A DNA stretch of 64,000 nucleotides, taken from positions 186,001 through 250,000 of the forward strand of contig OX392532.1 in the NCBI GenBank assembly GCA_947623455.1. Direction: 5' to 3'. Below are positions 1 through 10,535 of the stretch, piece after piece. A program made the translations under genes and the position numbers. The stretch is from Mimachlamys varia. Lineage: Eukaryota; Mollusca; Bivalvia; Pectinida; Pectinidae. The notes under the pieces were generated by a model. It saw only the letters and a program-made list of their open reading frames with translations. It had not been told where the DNA came from and searched no databases. How positions within the stretch are numbered: the first letter of the stretch is position 1; every line of letters begins with the position of its first letter.

Positions 1-1130
1 GGACATATGGATCTCACAGGACACGTCTATGGACCTTACGTCTCGGATGAGGGAATGGGACTACCACTAGTACATATACACTGCACATGTTCTCCATTAT
101 ACAAGGTTATGGCATGACATGAAAGGAATTTGAATTTTGAAAAAAAAGGTTTGATGACACACGTGATTTTGAGTTTTGAGTTTTGATTCAAAAGGTATTT
201 AATTAATATGTATTCAAACATACCCACGGATGGTGTCATCTAGTCCTCAAAATGAGAACCGAGTCATTATTGTCAATTACAACAAGTAAGCAGACTGGTA
301 AGCAAACTCAAAAACGTCCATCTTCATATCACACAAAGATACAAAGTATTTCTCAATGAGACAAAAATGGCGACCATAAAACTTGCTCGTAGTTCTGATC
401 AACCTTTATCTTCCGAACCCTTGTGTTGTAAGTTTGTTTGTCAGTAGTCGACATCGGTCAGGAAAATCTCGATATTTAGAGCAAGCACTAGGCCTAAAAT
501 GAAAAAATCAACTGCGACATGCAAACACCATAGGTTGGAGAAGCAAGGAAGTTACTATCGAGAAATGAAAAGCGTACAAAAACAAAATAAAAAAAATCAA
601 ATCAAATAAAAAAATAGAGAATACCGAAGCGTCAAAAAACCATAAACCGAACTCAAAATCGATTAAACTAGGGGCAAAATACGAAAAAATAAAAGATACT
701 CAAGGAGACTCTTGTAAAAGTACAAGAGAATAAGACAAGGTGTTCCAGAAGAGTAAACGTCTTCTGCTTCATCGACGACACCCGCCATGTAAATCTTGGT
801 GACATCCAAGTACACATCAAGTCCTCGAAATGAGAACTTGGTCATCATTGTCAACCACAACAAGTAAGCACAATAATGAGCATAATAAAAAAAACACAGA
901 GATACAGAATGATTTTCAATGAGACAAATATGGCTTAGTAGTTAGCTGTCCATGTTGGTCATAGCTTAAGTAGAGATTACGGTAAGTAGCTGATGTAGAA
1001 GAGTGTTGTGTCCTTTATTTCAAATTCTGAGGGGTACGGATATACAATCGACGTGGTCAGCAAATTTCTTGTTGTTTATAGACAACACATCGTCAATATA
1101 TCTGAAAGTGAAATTAAAGGATGTATAATA
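1..1130 (-). mobile_element. Penelope-like retroelement 3' fragments, tandem, decayed
   Basis: Read on the minus strand, about 1125-1010 matches the reverse-transcriptase catalytic region of the copy at 52.4-53.7 kb, including a recognisable YIDD stretch. About 950-590 and then 540-36 carry two successive copies of the same 3' terminal segment. That segment has landmarks found at many sites in the window: the 'fyGRHlDL' end of the ORF, then 'acatggcgggtgtcgtcgatg', then 'cttcggtattctct'. Reading frames are broken. The head-to-tail partial repetition of the terminus is typical of Penelope-like elements. Family assignment rests on recognition of the RT style and is moderately sure; the repeat relationship is seen directly. 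Confidence 0.6.
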
Positions 1131-2156
1131 CCATAATGGTGACGTCATCGAACGCAACGGCTTTACCCAGTGCGTAAGTCATTCAATTGACTGTAGTCAG
1201 TTGCAATCTGTCCAGAAAGATTATTGGCTTTAAACAATCTTATAAAGGTTCTTACTTAAGGAAAATCCGTTTATGTCGGCTATAGATATGTATTTTTGAC
1301 AGAAAAGAAGGTAGATAGAGATACTGTTTACGTGTAATTACTGGTTAACAGATCAAGTATGTTCATTCATTTTATCTAAAGTTAGTAAAATATTATATAA
1401 ACACGTACTAATTGTAATGGGGGACCATTTCTGGTTCGATATGAATGTGCATATCAATTTGAAAGTGGAGAACGGAGACTTTGAGGCGAAATCTAATGCT
1501 AAAACATTTTAGCTCATTTATTTGTTCTGATGACACATATTCATGGCATACAGTTAATCACCTATTAAGAGTAAATATATTCTATTTTTATAGAGTACGA
1601 AGGCGTACTAGCTCTAAGACTTATATTCAACAGAACATAGGTGCAATAACAATAGCACATATCTGCAATAGGTTCAGTTGTGCTGACTTTCTCATCAACA
1701 AGAAGTTGTATTTCCATGGGTTTGCTGATATTGCTCGTCTTTTGACTATCCTTTATTTTTCGCTTGCATTTGAAAGCCAATAATAAGAATCTGGCGTTAT
1801 AACGGTTTCGGGACCGTTTTATGGGTAAGAGTTTTTTTTAAGTTGTAAAACCAAAATTGGTTGTTTTACGTCATTTATGTTTCTGCTCCCTTCTTCATGC
1901 ATTGCCGGAATACAGATACCATGGCTTGAAGCAGAACAGATCAACAAATGTTAAGAAATTTTGTCCGATTTGAAACTTAAAATATTACACTTTACAATAG
2001 TCGTCGCCAAAACAGTTCTCAATAAAATATATGCGTCACTGGTAACAGCTTGAAAGTAGAAAAAAACCATAAAAATCAATACGATTGAACAATTAAACTG
2101 CTTGCGCAGACTGCTTGCACCACTGTACATACAGATCTTGGTCGGGACAGTTCAGG
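1131..2156. other. Upstream region of the first astakine-like gene
   Basis: I see no gene or recognisable repeat here. Short ORFs on both strands at 1481-1783 are not credible as genes. The stretch immediately before the ATG at 2157 should contain the promoter and 5' UTR of the following gene. No convincing TATA box was identified. Confidence 0.4.
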
Positions 2157-5100
2157 ATGACCTCCGTCGTGTTTACTTTCACCGCTGTACTTGCGGCATT
2201 TGCTGCTTTGGTAAGTCCCTTGCTCTTTATTTTCTATATTAGATTAGGTGTTATTATCAACCATATTTTTGATATACATAATTAGTTTTCTTGTTGCTAA
2301 CCTTTGCCAAATTCATTTCTTGACTTTTGTTATTCCTTCCTAAATGATAAATCTTCTTATTTCAGCTGGTCCAAAATGTTGACATTAAAGTCATCATGCC
2401 ACCATATTGGACATTTCTGATAACGCACTCTTTTTTCTTTTAGAGGTGCATGTTTATCTACAACATCTTTAAACAGAGATTGGAAAGCATGTCAGTAACA
2501 TCATCAAATACATCTAAACATGACCATGGTACATTTTCAATTTCAGAGATACGAGGGGTGTTCCATAAATAATGTCATCTGTGCTTTATTTCGGGGAAAT
2601 CGTGCAATTTATGCACAAGACCACTTCGTGTCGATTGAGTGATCCCTGGCTCGTGACACAGGTAAATATCTCGTCCACACGTTCACTGGCCTCGGTACAG
2701 TGTACATCGTTTCATAGCCTATTCGTTAGACTAGACACAGAATCACAGGAAAACGAGGTGAAAATGTTCTTGAAATTAGGGCCTATATAAAAGGTAGGTC
2801 ATTACTCGGCATAAAGGCTGTAGATATTCACCGCGAGGTGTGTGACATTTATGGGGAGGGCCAAATGTCTCACAAGACTGTTTGTAAGTGGGTAGCTAAA
2901 TTTAGTGCTTTGCAGCAGCAACTGAAAGATGCTGCTCACCCAGGTCGTCCTGAAACAACTACGACCAAAGGTAACATAGAAAAAATCCGAAATATCCTCC
3001 AAACTGATGCTCGATTCACCGTAAAAAACAATATGCTCGAATGAAAAACTTGTCGTTAGCAAGAGTTCATGCAATTTTGAAGAAACGCCTAAATTAGAAA
3101 GATAAATGCAAGATGGATACCCCATTTGTTAACGGATGAGCAAAAGAAGACGCGTGTAACAATAGCAAAAAAACTTCTCAAAACGTACCCAAAATATAGT
3201 AAAAAGGCTTTTGATAATATAGTCACTGGTGATGAGACCTGGGTGTATTATTTTGAGCCAAAGCGGAAGGTTGCCAACCGAATATGGGCCACTAAAAATA
3301 CCCGACGCCCAAGTATTGCCAAACGAATACAAACGGTAAAGAAGGTTTTGTATGCTATTTTTTCACTAATAAGTGTCCAGCTATTCAAATCCCGGTGCCA
3401 AAAGGCAGAACGGTCACAGGCAAGTTCTATAAAAACGTTGTTCTGGGAAAGTTGAAGAACTACTACAAAGGTCGCCGCCTCAAAACAGGACTTAAGTATG
3501 TCCGACTTTTGCATGATAATGCACCTGCTCACAAGGCACGTATTGTGACTGACTTTTTGGAGTCAGAGAAGGTTACCGTCCTTCCGCACCCTCCGTATTC
3601 GCCAGACTTGGCCTCCTGCTACTATTTTCTCTTTCCAAAACTTAAATATCATTTATCAGGAAGGAGATACAATTCGAGAAATGCCCTTGGATCTGCTGTT
3701 TATCACTGTCTGATGGGTGTACCCATTGAAGAGTATGAAAAATGCTTCCAAAAATGGATTGACCAGCTAAAAAGGTGTGTTCTGGCTGGCGGAGAGTATT
3801 TTGAAGGGCAGAGCAACTTAAAATGAACAAAAGCACTTCCGCTATATGAGCACCGATGCAAGTGACATTATTTTTGGAACACCCCTTGTTATTGAATCAG
3901 GATTGTACTTTTCTATAAATCTATAGTGAATAGAGTTTGTAGTTTTTTATAGTTTCATAAGCTGTCTCTTTAGGACTCTTCAGTGATGCTAGGGGCCAAT
4001 ATTTCCTAGTATTCATTTGGTATTAGCGAATGTAAGATTTCATTTGTTACCTTTATTGAACATCTTGTCAGTCCACATATTTGTCAGTACCTTAATTTCA
4101 TTTGATATTATGAATATTCATGAATATTTATTCAATATGAATATTATCGTGTTAGAAAGGGAAATATGGTTTCGTGAGCGACGGACACTTTTAAAAGTAA
4201 TAAAGCGAAACCACTGTTATAAATTGGTGTTGGTACTCATAACATTCTACATATGTTACATATTTGAAATTTCTGTAAATGTCAGCACACAGCTTGCCTT
4301 GATTGAAATATTGCCTTACCCAAAGGCGACACTTTCTAGCTTATTGTAACAGGTGGTCCTTACAACCAATCGAGGGAGTAATAGGTCATATTGCATGTAT
4401 GTTATACGCAGAAATATCACATGAACATATTCACTGCACAGCGTTGCAATCGAAATCGAAGTAATAATAACTTTATTTAAAATTTTAAAAACACCATGTA
4501 CTATCTTATCAGAAAGTTTTAGAAAAATAGATATTTAGGGTACATATTTAGACAGGTTTGTATTGTTTAACCCCTGTGTCGAAATAACACACAACCATTG
4601 CTTTGACACATATATAATTTTGTCTGCAGACAAAGCATATTATGAATTAATCTTTGTTTGCAAATGCTATCACAGTTTGTTTCAGCAAATTTTATCTCAT
4701 TAAGAAAAAGGATCGAACAACAGGCATAGCTTATATTAGTTCTCTCCAAATAGTAACAACATTGTGTATATACTCATTGTTGGTTTTTGGAGAGAACTAA
4801 TATAGGCTAAGCCTGTTGTTCCATCATTTTTCTTTTTGAAATCAAATTTGTTGAAATGAAAACAATGAGTATATACACATTGAGATATAAGTTTAGGTTA
4901 GGACAACTTTCTGGGATATTCATTTGATTTACTTTTATTATAGTTAATGTAATTCATTTAAATTTTCTTTGTTCAGAAAAAGGTAAAACCTGCATTCATG
5001 ACTGGTATCCTTCCTAAATCGATTGCTGAATTGATTACCACCCGAACATGTTTCATTTTTACGAAAAAAACGAAATACATATACTAGCCGTTACGCTTCT

Positions 5101-8100
5101 ATATGTCAGTACATAGTAACTGGTAATCTGAATATTGTGGAGAGAATCCATCCATCGATTGGAATGTGAATTGCAAGATTCTTATGGCTCGGTAGACGAT
5201 TACGCCAGACAATGGACCAATCGTGAACATGCTGAATTGGATTCACATTCAGAAAAGAATAAACAATTTGGACTCAAAATGAAAACCAAGCACAAGTCGA
5301 TATTTCTTGACCTCGATGTTCGAACAACAATCAACGATCTACATGATGAGTATGAACAAGAACATCAGCAAACATTACTTCTATTAAACGTTCCTTCTGT
5401 AGCGTACTTAGGGAACACAAGTGATTCCCTTTTTATCATTTCTATTGTTTTCATGTGAATGTACTAAATTTTAGTATGTTTACTCCTACTCTATTTTATC
5501 ATAGTAATATGTTATACAATACTTACCTGTATCTTACTGACTACCTGATTTATTATAATTATAAATTATTTATTACCCAATAGTCTAATAACATTTTTTT
5601 TTAGATTATGCTATATTAGCATATAACTATGTCAAATTTTATTTCTTTTGCTATATTAGCATGTATGTATATCAGGCTCATGCCATTTAATTGGCAAAAT
5701 TATTATGCATGAGATTTATCATTCTGTGATAATTTTAAATTAAGATAGATTGTGATATGACTTTAGTTCAGCTGAAAATTGTGTGTATATATTACATGAC
5801 TTTTAACTAACACATGTATTTTACTAACAAGAGGACCATGTAGAAGATTAGCCTTTGGCTAAACGTGTATTTTATCCTCTGAAAATAAAGTTTATTATTA
5901 TTATTATTATTATAGTATGCGGTTGTGTATGCAAACAAAGCATCTAACAACTTGATAACCGAGGTAACCCTGTCTAACCATGCTTCTGTATTACAATCTT
6001 TCCAAGTACCGATTAATGAGCAAGGCGCTGACCTACATGCACTTCGTCTTTATTGGATACCGAAACTACACAAGGATCCTTATTAGCAACGTTTTATCGC
6101 TGGCTCTGCTATGCGCGACCAAGCCTTTATCAAAACTTCTTACTTTCATTCTCAGTACCATTAAATCAGGGCTTCAGTCTTATTGTGAACCTATATACTC
6201 CAGAAGTTGAATGAACGGGATGCGGAATTTGAAAAACTCGAATGATCTTTTACCACTCTTGAGCACCCCACTTAAAAATATCTTTTCGGTCAAAACATGT
6301 GATTTGTCCACCCTGTAAACTACCATACCACATTCAAAATTGAAAGAACGTCTTCGATCTCTTGTTATGAGAGCTTTCTTTTCCAAGATTGACGGACGAC
6401 GATACAAACATATGCTAGTGAGCTATCCTGGAACATACTTTGTTGAAAAACACGACAAAAGCTAAGATGAAATATACTGAAGAGGTATAGTAAGGATGAT
6501 TGGATTCCTGATTGACAATATTTTTGTTGAGTTCGGAGGAAATATTTTCCAGTAGACTGTTGGCATCCCATGGGAACCAACTGTGCCCCACTCTTACCGT
6601 AATTGTTTTTGTTTTCATACGAGGCTAAATTTGCGGAAGAGCTAATCAGGACAGGTAACAAAAACCTTGCCAAATCTTTTAATTTCACTTCAGATATATG
6701 TGTTGTCTATCAAAAAAAAACCAGAAGTTAGCTAACCACATCGATCGTAGATACCATTCTGAACTTGCAATAGAGAACACAACAGACTCTTCGACATCAG
6801 CTGTTTACCTCGATCTCTACTTAACTACGACCAACATAGACAACTTTCCACTAAGCTATACGATAAACGTGACGATTTCATATTCCGATCGTGAACTTTC
6901 GATTCCTTGATAGTAACCTCCCTGCTCCTCCAACCTATGGTGTTTACATGTCGCAGTTGATTCGATATTTTAGGGCTTGCTCTAAATATCGTGATTTTCG
7001 TGATCTATGTCGACTGCTGACAAATTAACAACACAAGGATTCGAGAGATGCAGGTTGATCAGAAATATGGGCAAGTTTTATAGTCGCCACCTTGGTCTCA
7101 CTGAGAAATATTTTGTATCTTTAAGTGATATTAGTGTGTTAACTTGTAGTGATTGACAATGATGCTCGGTTATCATTTTGAAAACTTGATGTTTACTTGA
7201 AGGTGACACAGATTTACATGGCGGGTGTCATCGATGAAGCGGATTCTCCCGAAACCCATGGTCTTATTCTCTTGTACTTTTACAAGGCTCCCCATGTAAA
7301 ACTTTCCTTTGTCCAAATTGTTTCCCTAGTTTAATCGATTTTTAGTTCGGATTATGATTTTGTTAACGCTTCGGTATTCTCTAATTTATTTAAGATTTCA
7401 TTGAAATGGTTATTGATATCTTACTATAATGGTCTGTTCATCATTTGCATGTGTACTGATATGATATTATTAAGAAAGGAATCGTGTTAAAAAATTAAAA
7501 CCATATCATACTTACCAGGGAAGGACAATGCTAATTCATTAAAATATATTTATAAGACATGCACGTTACGTTATATCTACTGTTCAAATTTTGTGAATGT
7601 TTTGTTCTTTAGATTGGTTCATCAAACGGCTGCTTTACGCAAATTGACTGCCAGTACAACGAATGCTGCGTCTCCATCAATCAGCCAAGGGGAAAGCGAA
7701 CGTCCAACCCACTTGGACGATGCCAAGCGCTTGGCCAACAAGGGTCACGTGAGTTTACATCGAAAAAGATGACGTAACACACATATATGTTGCACCTTTA
7801 AAATTTAGTAATAGATACAATATGCCGAAAAATGAATTAAACTGCATCATACAGCTTTTTAGTCCTCCTAGAACTCTTCAGTGATGCTAGGGGCCAAAAG
7901 GCGGGAATCCAAACTCTCTAAACTAATGTAGGAGCAGAAGGGTTAGGTGCGTAAAACCCCTTTAATTTATGAATTTAACAGTAAAATTAAACTAGTTCTG
8001 TATAATTTCAAATCGTGTACTATGAAAACGTGTATATTATGTACCGTGCCACTACTCAAATGAGATTAACTATGGCTATGGAAACAGCCGGGAACTACAT

Positions 8101-9718
8101 TACCGTCGGTTTGTGTCAATACGATACTTGTTCTCAATTGAAGAGGAAAATACGCTGCAATTATTTAAAATTTGCAGAATGCCTAGTGAACGCCGGAAGT
8201 GCTTCAACACCACCTGCTGGCTTAGTACTAGCATGCCCATGCAGTGATCCACTGACGTGCATAGGAACTGGAAATGTCCAAGTACCACAGGGAGAGTCGG
8301 GTATACATTTTATTTTGGATATCATTGCTATTAACTAACCATTTTTGCAGAACTAGCAATGTAGAATTAGTACATGTATATCACTGCACTTTTAGTAAAT
8401 ATCAGTGGCTGAATACGCATTTAAGTCTAAGCGTTTGATTTGAATCTGACCAACTGATTACCGTTACCAAAATTAGAAACAGTAAATGATAAATAGCTTC
8501 CAAGTTTTAGCTGATATTTTTTTTCATTTCAAAGCATTTTAGTGACATACATCAATGGGATTAGACAGCAGGCTATAGCCTATATAAGTCTTCTCACTGG
8601 ACAGTAGGACAAGAATAGACACGCATATATATATATTACATTGTAACTTATATTATATAAACATAAACAATCATGCATGGGAGCTTGCCCTCATACATGG
8701 ACACAGACACACATACATGCTCACAGTCCATGCAAACATACATATATACATACATACAAACAAATATACATACATGTGTACATACAAACATGTATGCATA
8801 CACACAAACATATACACACACACACACATGTATACATAACATTTACATAACTACACATGCTAGCTACTTCAATAGGATTAGCAACTACAATTTTGAAAAG
8901 GCAGGTAACCTCTGCAAATAACTTTATACAACTACTAACACAATTAGTAATGTCATTGATATAAAGGCGAAAATCCTCTTTTCTTTGTATATAGCACTTA
9001 CATTTGCACATTTCCAAATAGAAGGGATTACACCTGTTTCAAGAGTTTTATTACAGAGAATAGTCAGAAGAAAAGAAATAGAAGGGGCAAGCATTTTACT
9101 ATTATCGGGGATAGAGTATCTGGTCCTGATGGTTTCTTCACATTTATGCTGACAATGCAAGTTAAAAAGCTTTCTTGTTGATATTTAAAAAAAAAACGGC
9201 CAAGTAAAAATTTTAGAAATCTTCTGAGATGCCCCCTTACAGGTTACTAAGGAATGGCAGACATTTACTTGGATGTGACAAAAATTTACATGGCGGGTGT
9301 CGTCGATGAAGCAGAAGACGCTTACTCTTCCGGAACACCTGGTCTTATTCTCTTGTACTTTTGCAAGGGTCTCCATGTAAATCTTTCCTTTGTTCAAATT
9401 TTGCCCCTGGTTTAATTGATTTTGAGTTTGGATTATGATTATGTTGACGCTTCGGTATTCTCTTATTTTATTTGATGACAGGTTCGTTTATTTGTACCTC
9501 TTTGTTATCGAAATGCAAGCCTCCTCACCATAGGAATATTATGGCGTTGATCATGGCACACATGGGCAGATGCTTTTTGTATTCTTATGTATTTATCAAC
9601 GTATACCGTTTTCAATATTTTTATTACATTGCAGTGTGTAATTTCGATAAAAACATATGCTTTTATTGTTTTTTACTCTACAGGTGTGTGTTCAGGTCTC
9701 ACTACATACAAAAGATAA
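2157..9718 (+). CDS. Astakine/prokineticin-like secreted cysteine-rich protein 1 (4 exons)
   Basis: The spliced model is 2157-2210, 7613-7748, 8178-8300 and 9684-9718 (348 nt, 115 aa), with phases 0, 1 and 1 at the junctions and GT-AG at every one. Exon 1 encodes an 18-residue hydrophobic signal peptide beginning MTSVVFTF. Exons 2 and 3 carry nine cysteines in the order C-x5-C-x4-CC, C before 'QALGQQGS', C, CPC and LTC. Exon 4 supplies the tenth cysteine (GVC) and a TAA stop. This ten-cysteine spacing is that of prokineticins and arthropod astakines, which are secreted ligands; astakines promote haematopoiesis. The vertebrate AVIT N-terminus is absent, so astakine-like is the better name. An AATAAA follows at 9765. 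Intron 1 is 5.4 kb and holds mariner, LINE and Penelope-like insertions. Receptor and function are not shown by the sequence. The weakest link is assigning exon 1 across this long intron, but two paralogues have an identical 54-nt exon 1. Confidence 0.85.
2552..3888 (+). mobile_element. mariner-type DNA transposon, inactivated
   Basis: Terminal inverted repeats are visible: a GGGGTGTTCCA-TAAATAATGTCA type end at about 2554 and its complement at 3861-3886. TA dinucleotides flank them (2550-2551 and about 3890-3891), as expected for mariner/Tc1 target-site duplication. Between them lies one transposase gene. The element sits inside intron 1 of the first astakine-like gene, in the same orientation. 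Confidence 0.9.
2760..3825 (+). pseudogene. mariner transposase pseudogene
   Basis: Conceptual fragments in several frames recover an HTH region (DIHREVCDIYGEGQMSHKTV), a linker and the catalytic domain. Motifs include TGDETWVYYF (first Asp), LLHDNAPAHKA (second Asp, 'HDNAPAH') and HPPYSPDLASCYYFLFPKLK. In active D,D34D mariners the last motif has Asp after the Cys; here the codon reads Tyr (CYYFLF), so the third catalytic Asp is lost. At least four frameshifts are visible, near 2780, 3030, 3100 and 3360. The copy is therefore dead as a transposase source. Confidence 0.9.
4560..4900. repeat. Inverted repeat, hairpin-like
   Basis: About 36 bp at 4713-4750 (core 'catagcttatattagttctctcc') is repeated in inverted orientation at 4785-4822 (core 'ggagagaactaatatagg'), with a spacer of roughly 35 bp. 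A related segment ('caacaggcgtagcctatat') occurs once more at 47829. The pair is probably two abutting copies of a dispersed element in opposite orientation. Confidence 0.7.
5135..5458 (+). CDS. Unrecognised ORF, 107 aa, doubtful
   Basis: An open frame encodes an acidic, charged, helix-prone sequence with motifs such as YARQWTNREHAEL and DVRTTINDLHDEYEQEHQQ. I do not recognise a family. It lies immediately upstream of a LINE 3' tail and within intron 1 of the first astakine-like gene. It could therefore be a transposon remnant or a host exon fragment captured by one. Composition is more protein-like than the other short ORFs nearby, but there is no start context, splice or homology support. 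Confidence 0.25.
   Translation: MWRESIHRLECELQDSYGSVDDYARQWTNREHAELDSHSEKNKQFGLKMKTKHKSIFLDLDVRTTINDLHDEYEQEHQQTLLLLNVPSVAYLGNTSDSLFIISIVFM
5470..5916 (+). mobile_element. LINE 3' UTR and tail fragment
   Basis: This segment is alignable by eye with the 3' end of the LINE at 45955-47005. Shared landmarks are 'tgctatattagcat' motifs, 'aggaccatgtagaagattagc', 'ttttatcctctgaaaataaag' and a terminal TTA-repeat tail (about 5890-5914). No RT-coding portion is present, so this is a 5'-truncated insertion. Confidence 0.75.
5935..7420 (+). mobile_element. Penelope-like element copy A with RT pseudogene
   Basis: Fragments of a reverse transcriptase occur in shifting frames: 'PINEQGADLHALRLYWIPKL', then 'TKPLSKLLTFILSTIKSGL', then the 'TIPH' region, then an 'IPWEPTVPHS'-like remnant of GIPMGTNCAPLL, then 'SSTSAVYLDLYL' and 'KLYDKRDDF'-like sequence. 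The YIDD active site is destroyed (reads ICVVY). The 3' UTR ends with the recurrent 'acatggcgggtgtcatcgatg' to 'cttcggtattctc' block. It lies in intron 1 of the first astakine-like gene. Confidence 0.65.
7765..7950 (+). repeat. MITE-like dispersed repeat, copy 1
   Basis: The block runs from 'gatgacgtaacacaca' through 'aaactgcatcatacagct' and 'ctcttcagtgatgctagggg' to 'taatgtaggagcagaaggg'. It recurs at 50128-50325 (same strand), inverted at 17845-17943, and partially at 3955-4005 and 13165-13200. Three of these copies fall in or beside astakine-like genes. No coding capacity is seen. Confidence 0.75.
8560..8860. repeat. Low-complexity CATA/CACA tract
   Basis: Degenerate tetranucleotide-like runs (catacataca, acacacaca) follow an 'ctatagcctatataagtcttctc' segment. 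A similar combination occurs at 47820-48130, where 'gtagcctatatcagctctcgcc' precedes a cataca-rich tract. Open frames here on both strands reflect the repeat, not genes. Confidence 0.7.
8860..9165 (-). pseudogene. Non-LTR retrotransposon RT remnant with internal deletion
   Basis: On the minus strand, 9160 downward encodes a stretch typical of RT fingers in CR1/Jockey-type LINEs (LETGVIPSIWKCANVSAIYK). It is followed closely by 'YINDITNCVSSCIKLFAEVT', which corresponds to the palm segment that normally ends FADDT. Here the two catalytic aspartates are altered (AEV). The normal intervening RT sequence is missing, so this is a deleted, dead fragment. It lies in the last intron of the first astakine-like gene. 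Confidence 0.65.
9235..9475 (+). mobile_element. Penelope-like 3' terminal fragment
   Basis: The block contains 'acttggatgtgacaaaaat', 'acatggcgggtgtcgtcgatg', 'tcttccggaacacctggtc' and 'cttcggtattctcttatt', matching the 3' termini of the other copies in this window. No RT-coding sequence remains. Confidence 0.7.
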
Positions 9719-9764
9719 GCTGCATTTCTGTGAATTAAAAATTTTGTCTCTGTCACATTTCGAA

Positions 9765-9770
9765 AATAAA
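9765..9770 (+). promoter_or_regulatory. Polyadenylation signal AATAAA, astakine-like gene 1
   Basis: A canonical AATAAA lies 47 nt after the TAA stop at 9716-9718, supporting the last exon of the model. Confidence 0.65.
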
Positions 9771-10535
9771 ACAATGCTGTATTAAAACCAAAATATTCCC
9801 TAGTTTAATTGTTTATTTTGACTTTTCGACACAAGCTATCTTATCGTGATCTATATTCAAACAAGTAGATACACAATATTTATACCAACTATTACTCCTG
9901 TGGCAAATAAAACATTAATAATGAAAAGGATGATTAGCTGTTACGAAGATTAGCAGCCTCATCATCTCTTCATATTTTAAGATCGTTTAGTGATGATACG
10001 TGTGTATTTCTTGAATGTAATGCAACCAAATAGTATGACATACATGCATATAGCGGTTGTGATGTCTCTTGAGTAAATTTTAGTAAAAGGATGAAAACTA
10101 TCTAGCCAGGTCACTAACATGAAAAACAGGTAAAATCACCAAGTTTTCAATACTTTAAATTGAAACAAAACAACAAAAGAAATAACGCTTATTTTATCAA
10201 TCTATCAAATGACCGTTAAAATCATTTGGATTGTATGAAAAATAGTTTTGCTTGAAATAACGATTGAAGTAATTGGGTTGTAATGACAGATGAAATTTTT
10301 AGACTGTAATAGCCAAGGAAAAAATAAATCAAGGAATATCGAAGAAAAACCGTATGCTTACTTAGTCTTTACATATAACGAAATGCAATAGCCAAACTCA
10401 ACACATTATGGCTTGATCTGTCGTTGATCTTTGACCCCTCAACCCTTACATATGATTAACTGATAAGGAAGATAAGCAGAAGACACGCACATACACCAAT
10501 AAGTAGTAGGATCCGTACATGTCTAATCGATCAGG
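9771..10535. other. Intergenic spacer between astakine-like genes 1 and 2
   Basis: About 0.8 kb of AT-rich sequence without a recognisable gene. It must contain the promoter of gene 2. A short segment at about 10040-10065 ('catgcatatagcggttgtgatgtctct') recurs inverted at about 13638-13664. Confidence 0.45.

Noticed and set aside
2802..3125. Minus-strand ORF across the mariner
   Set aside because: Shadow of the transposase reading frame on the opposite strand.
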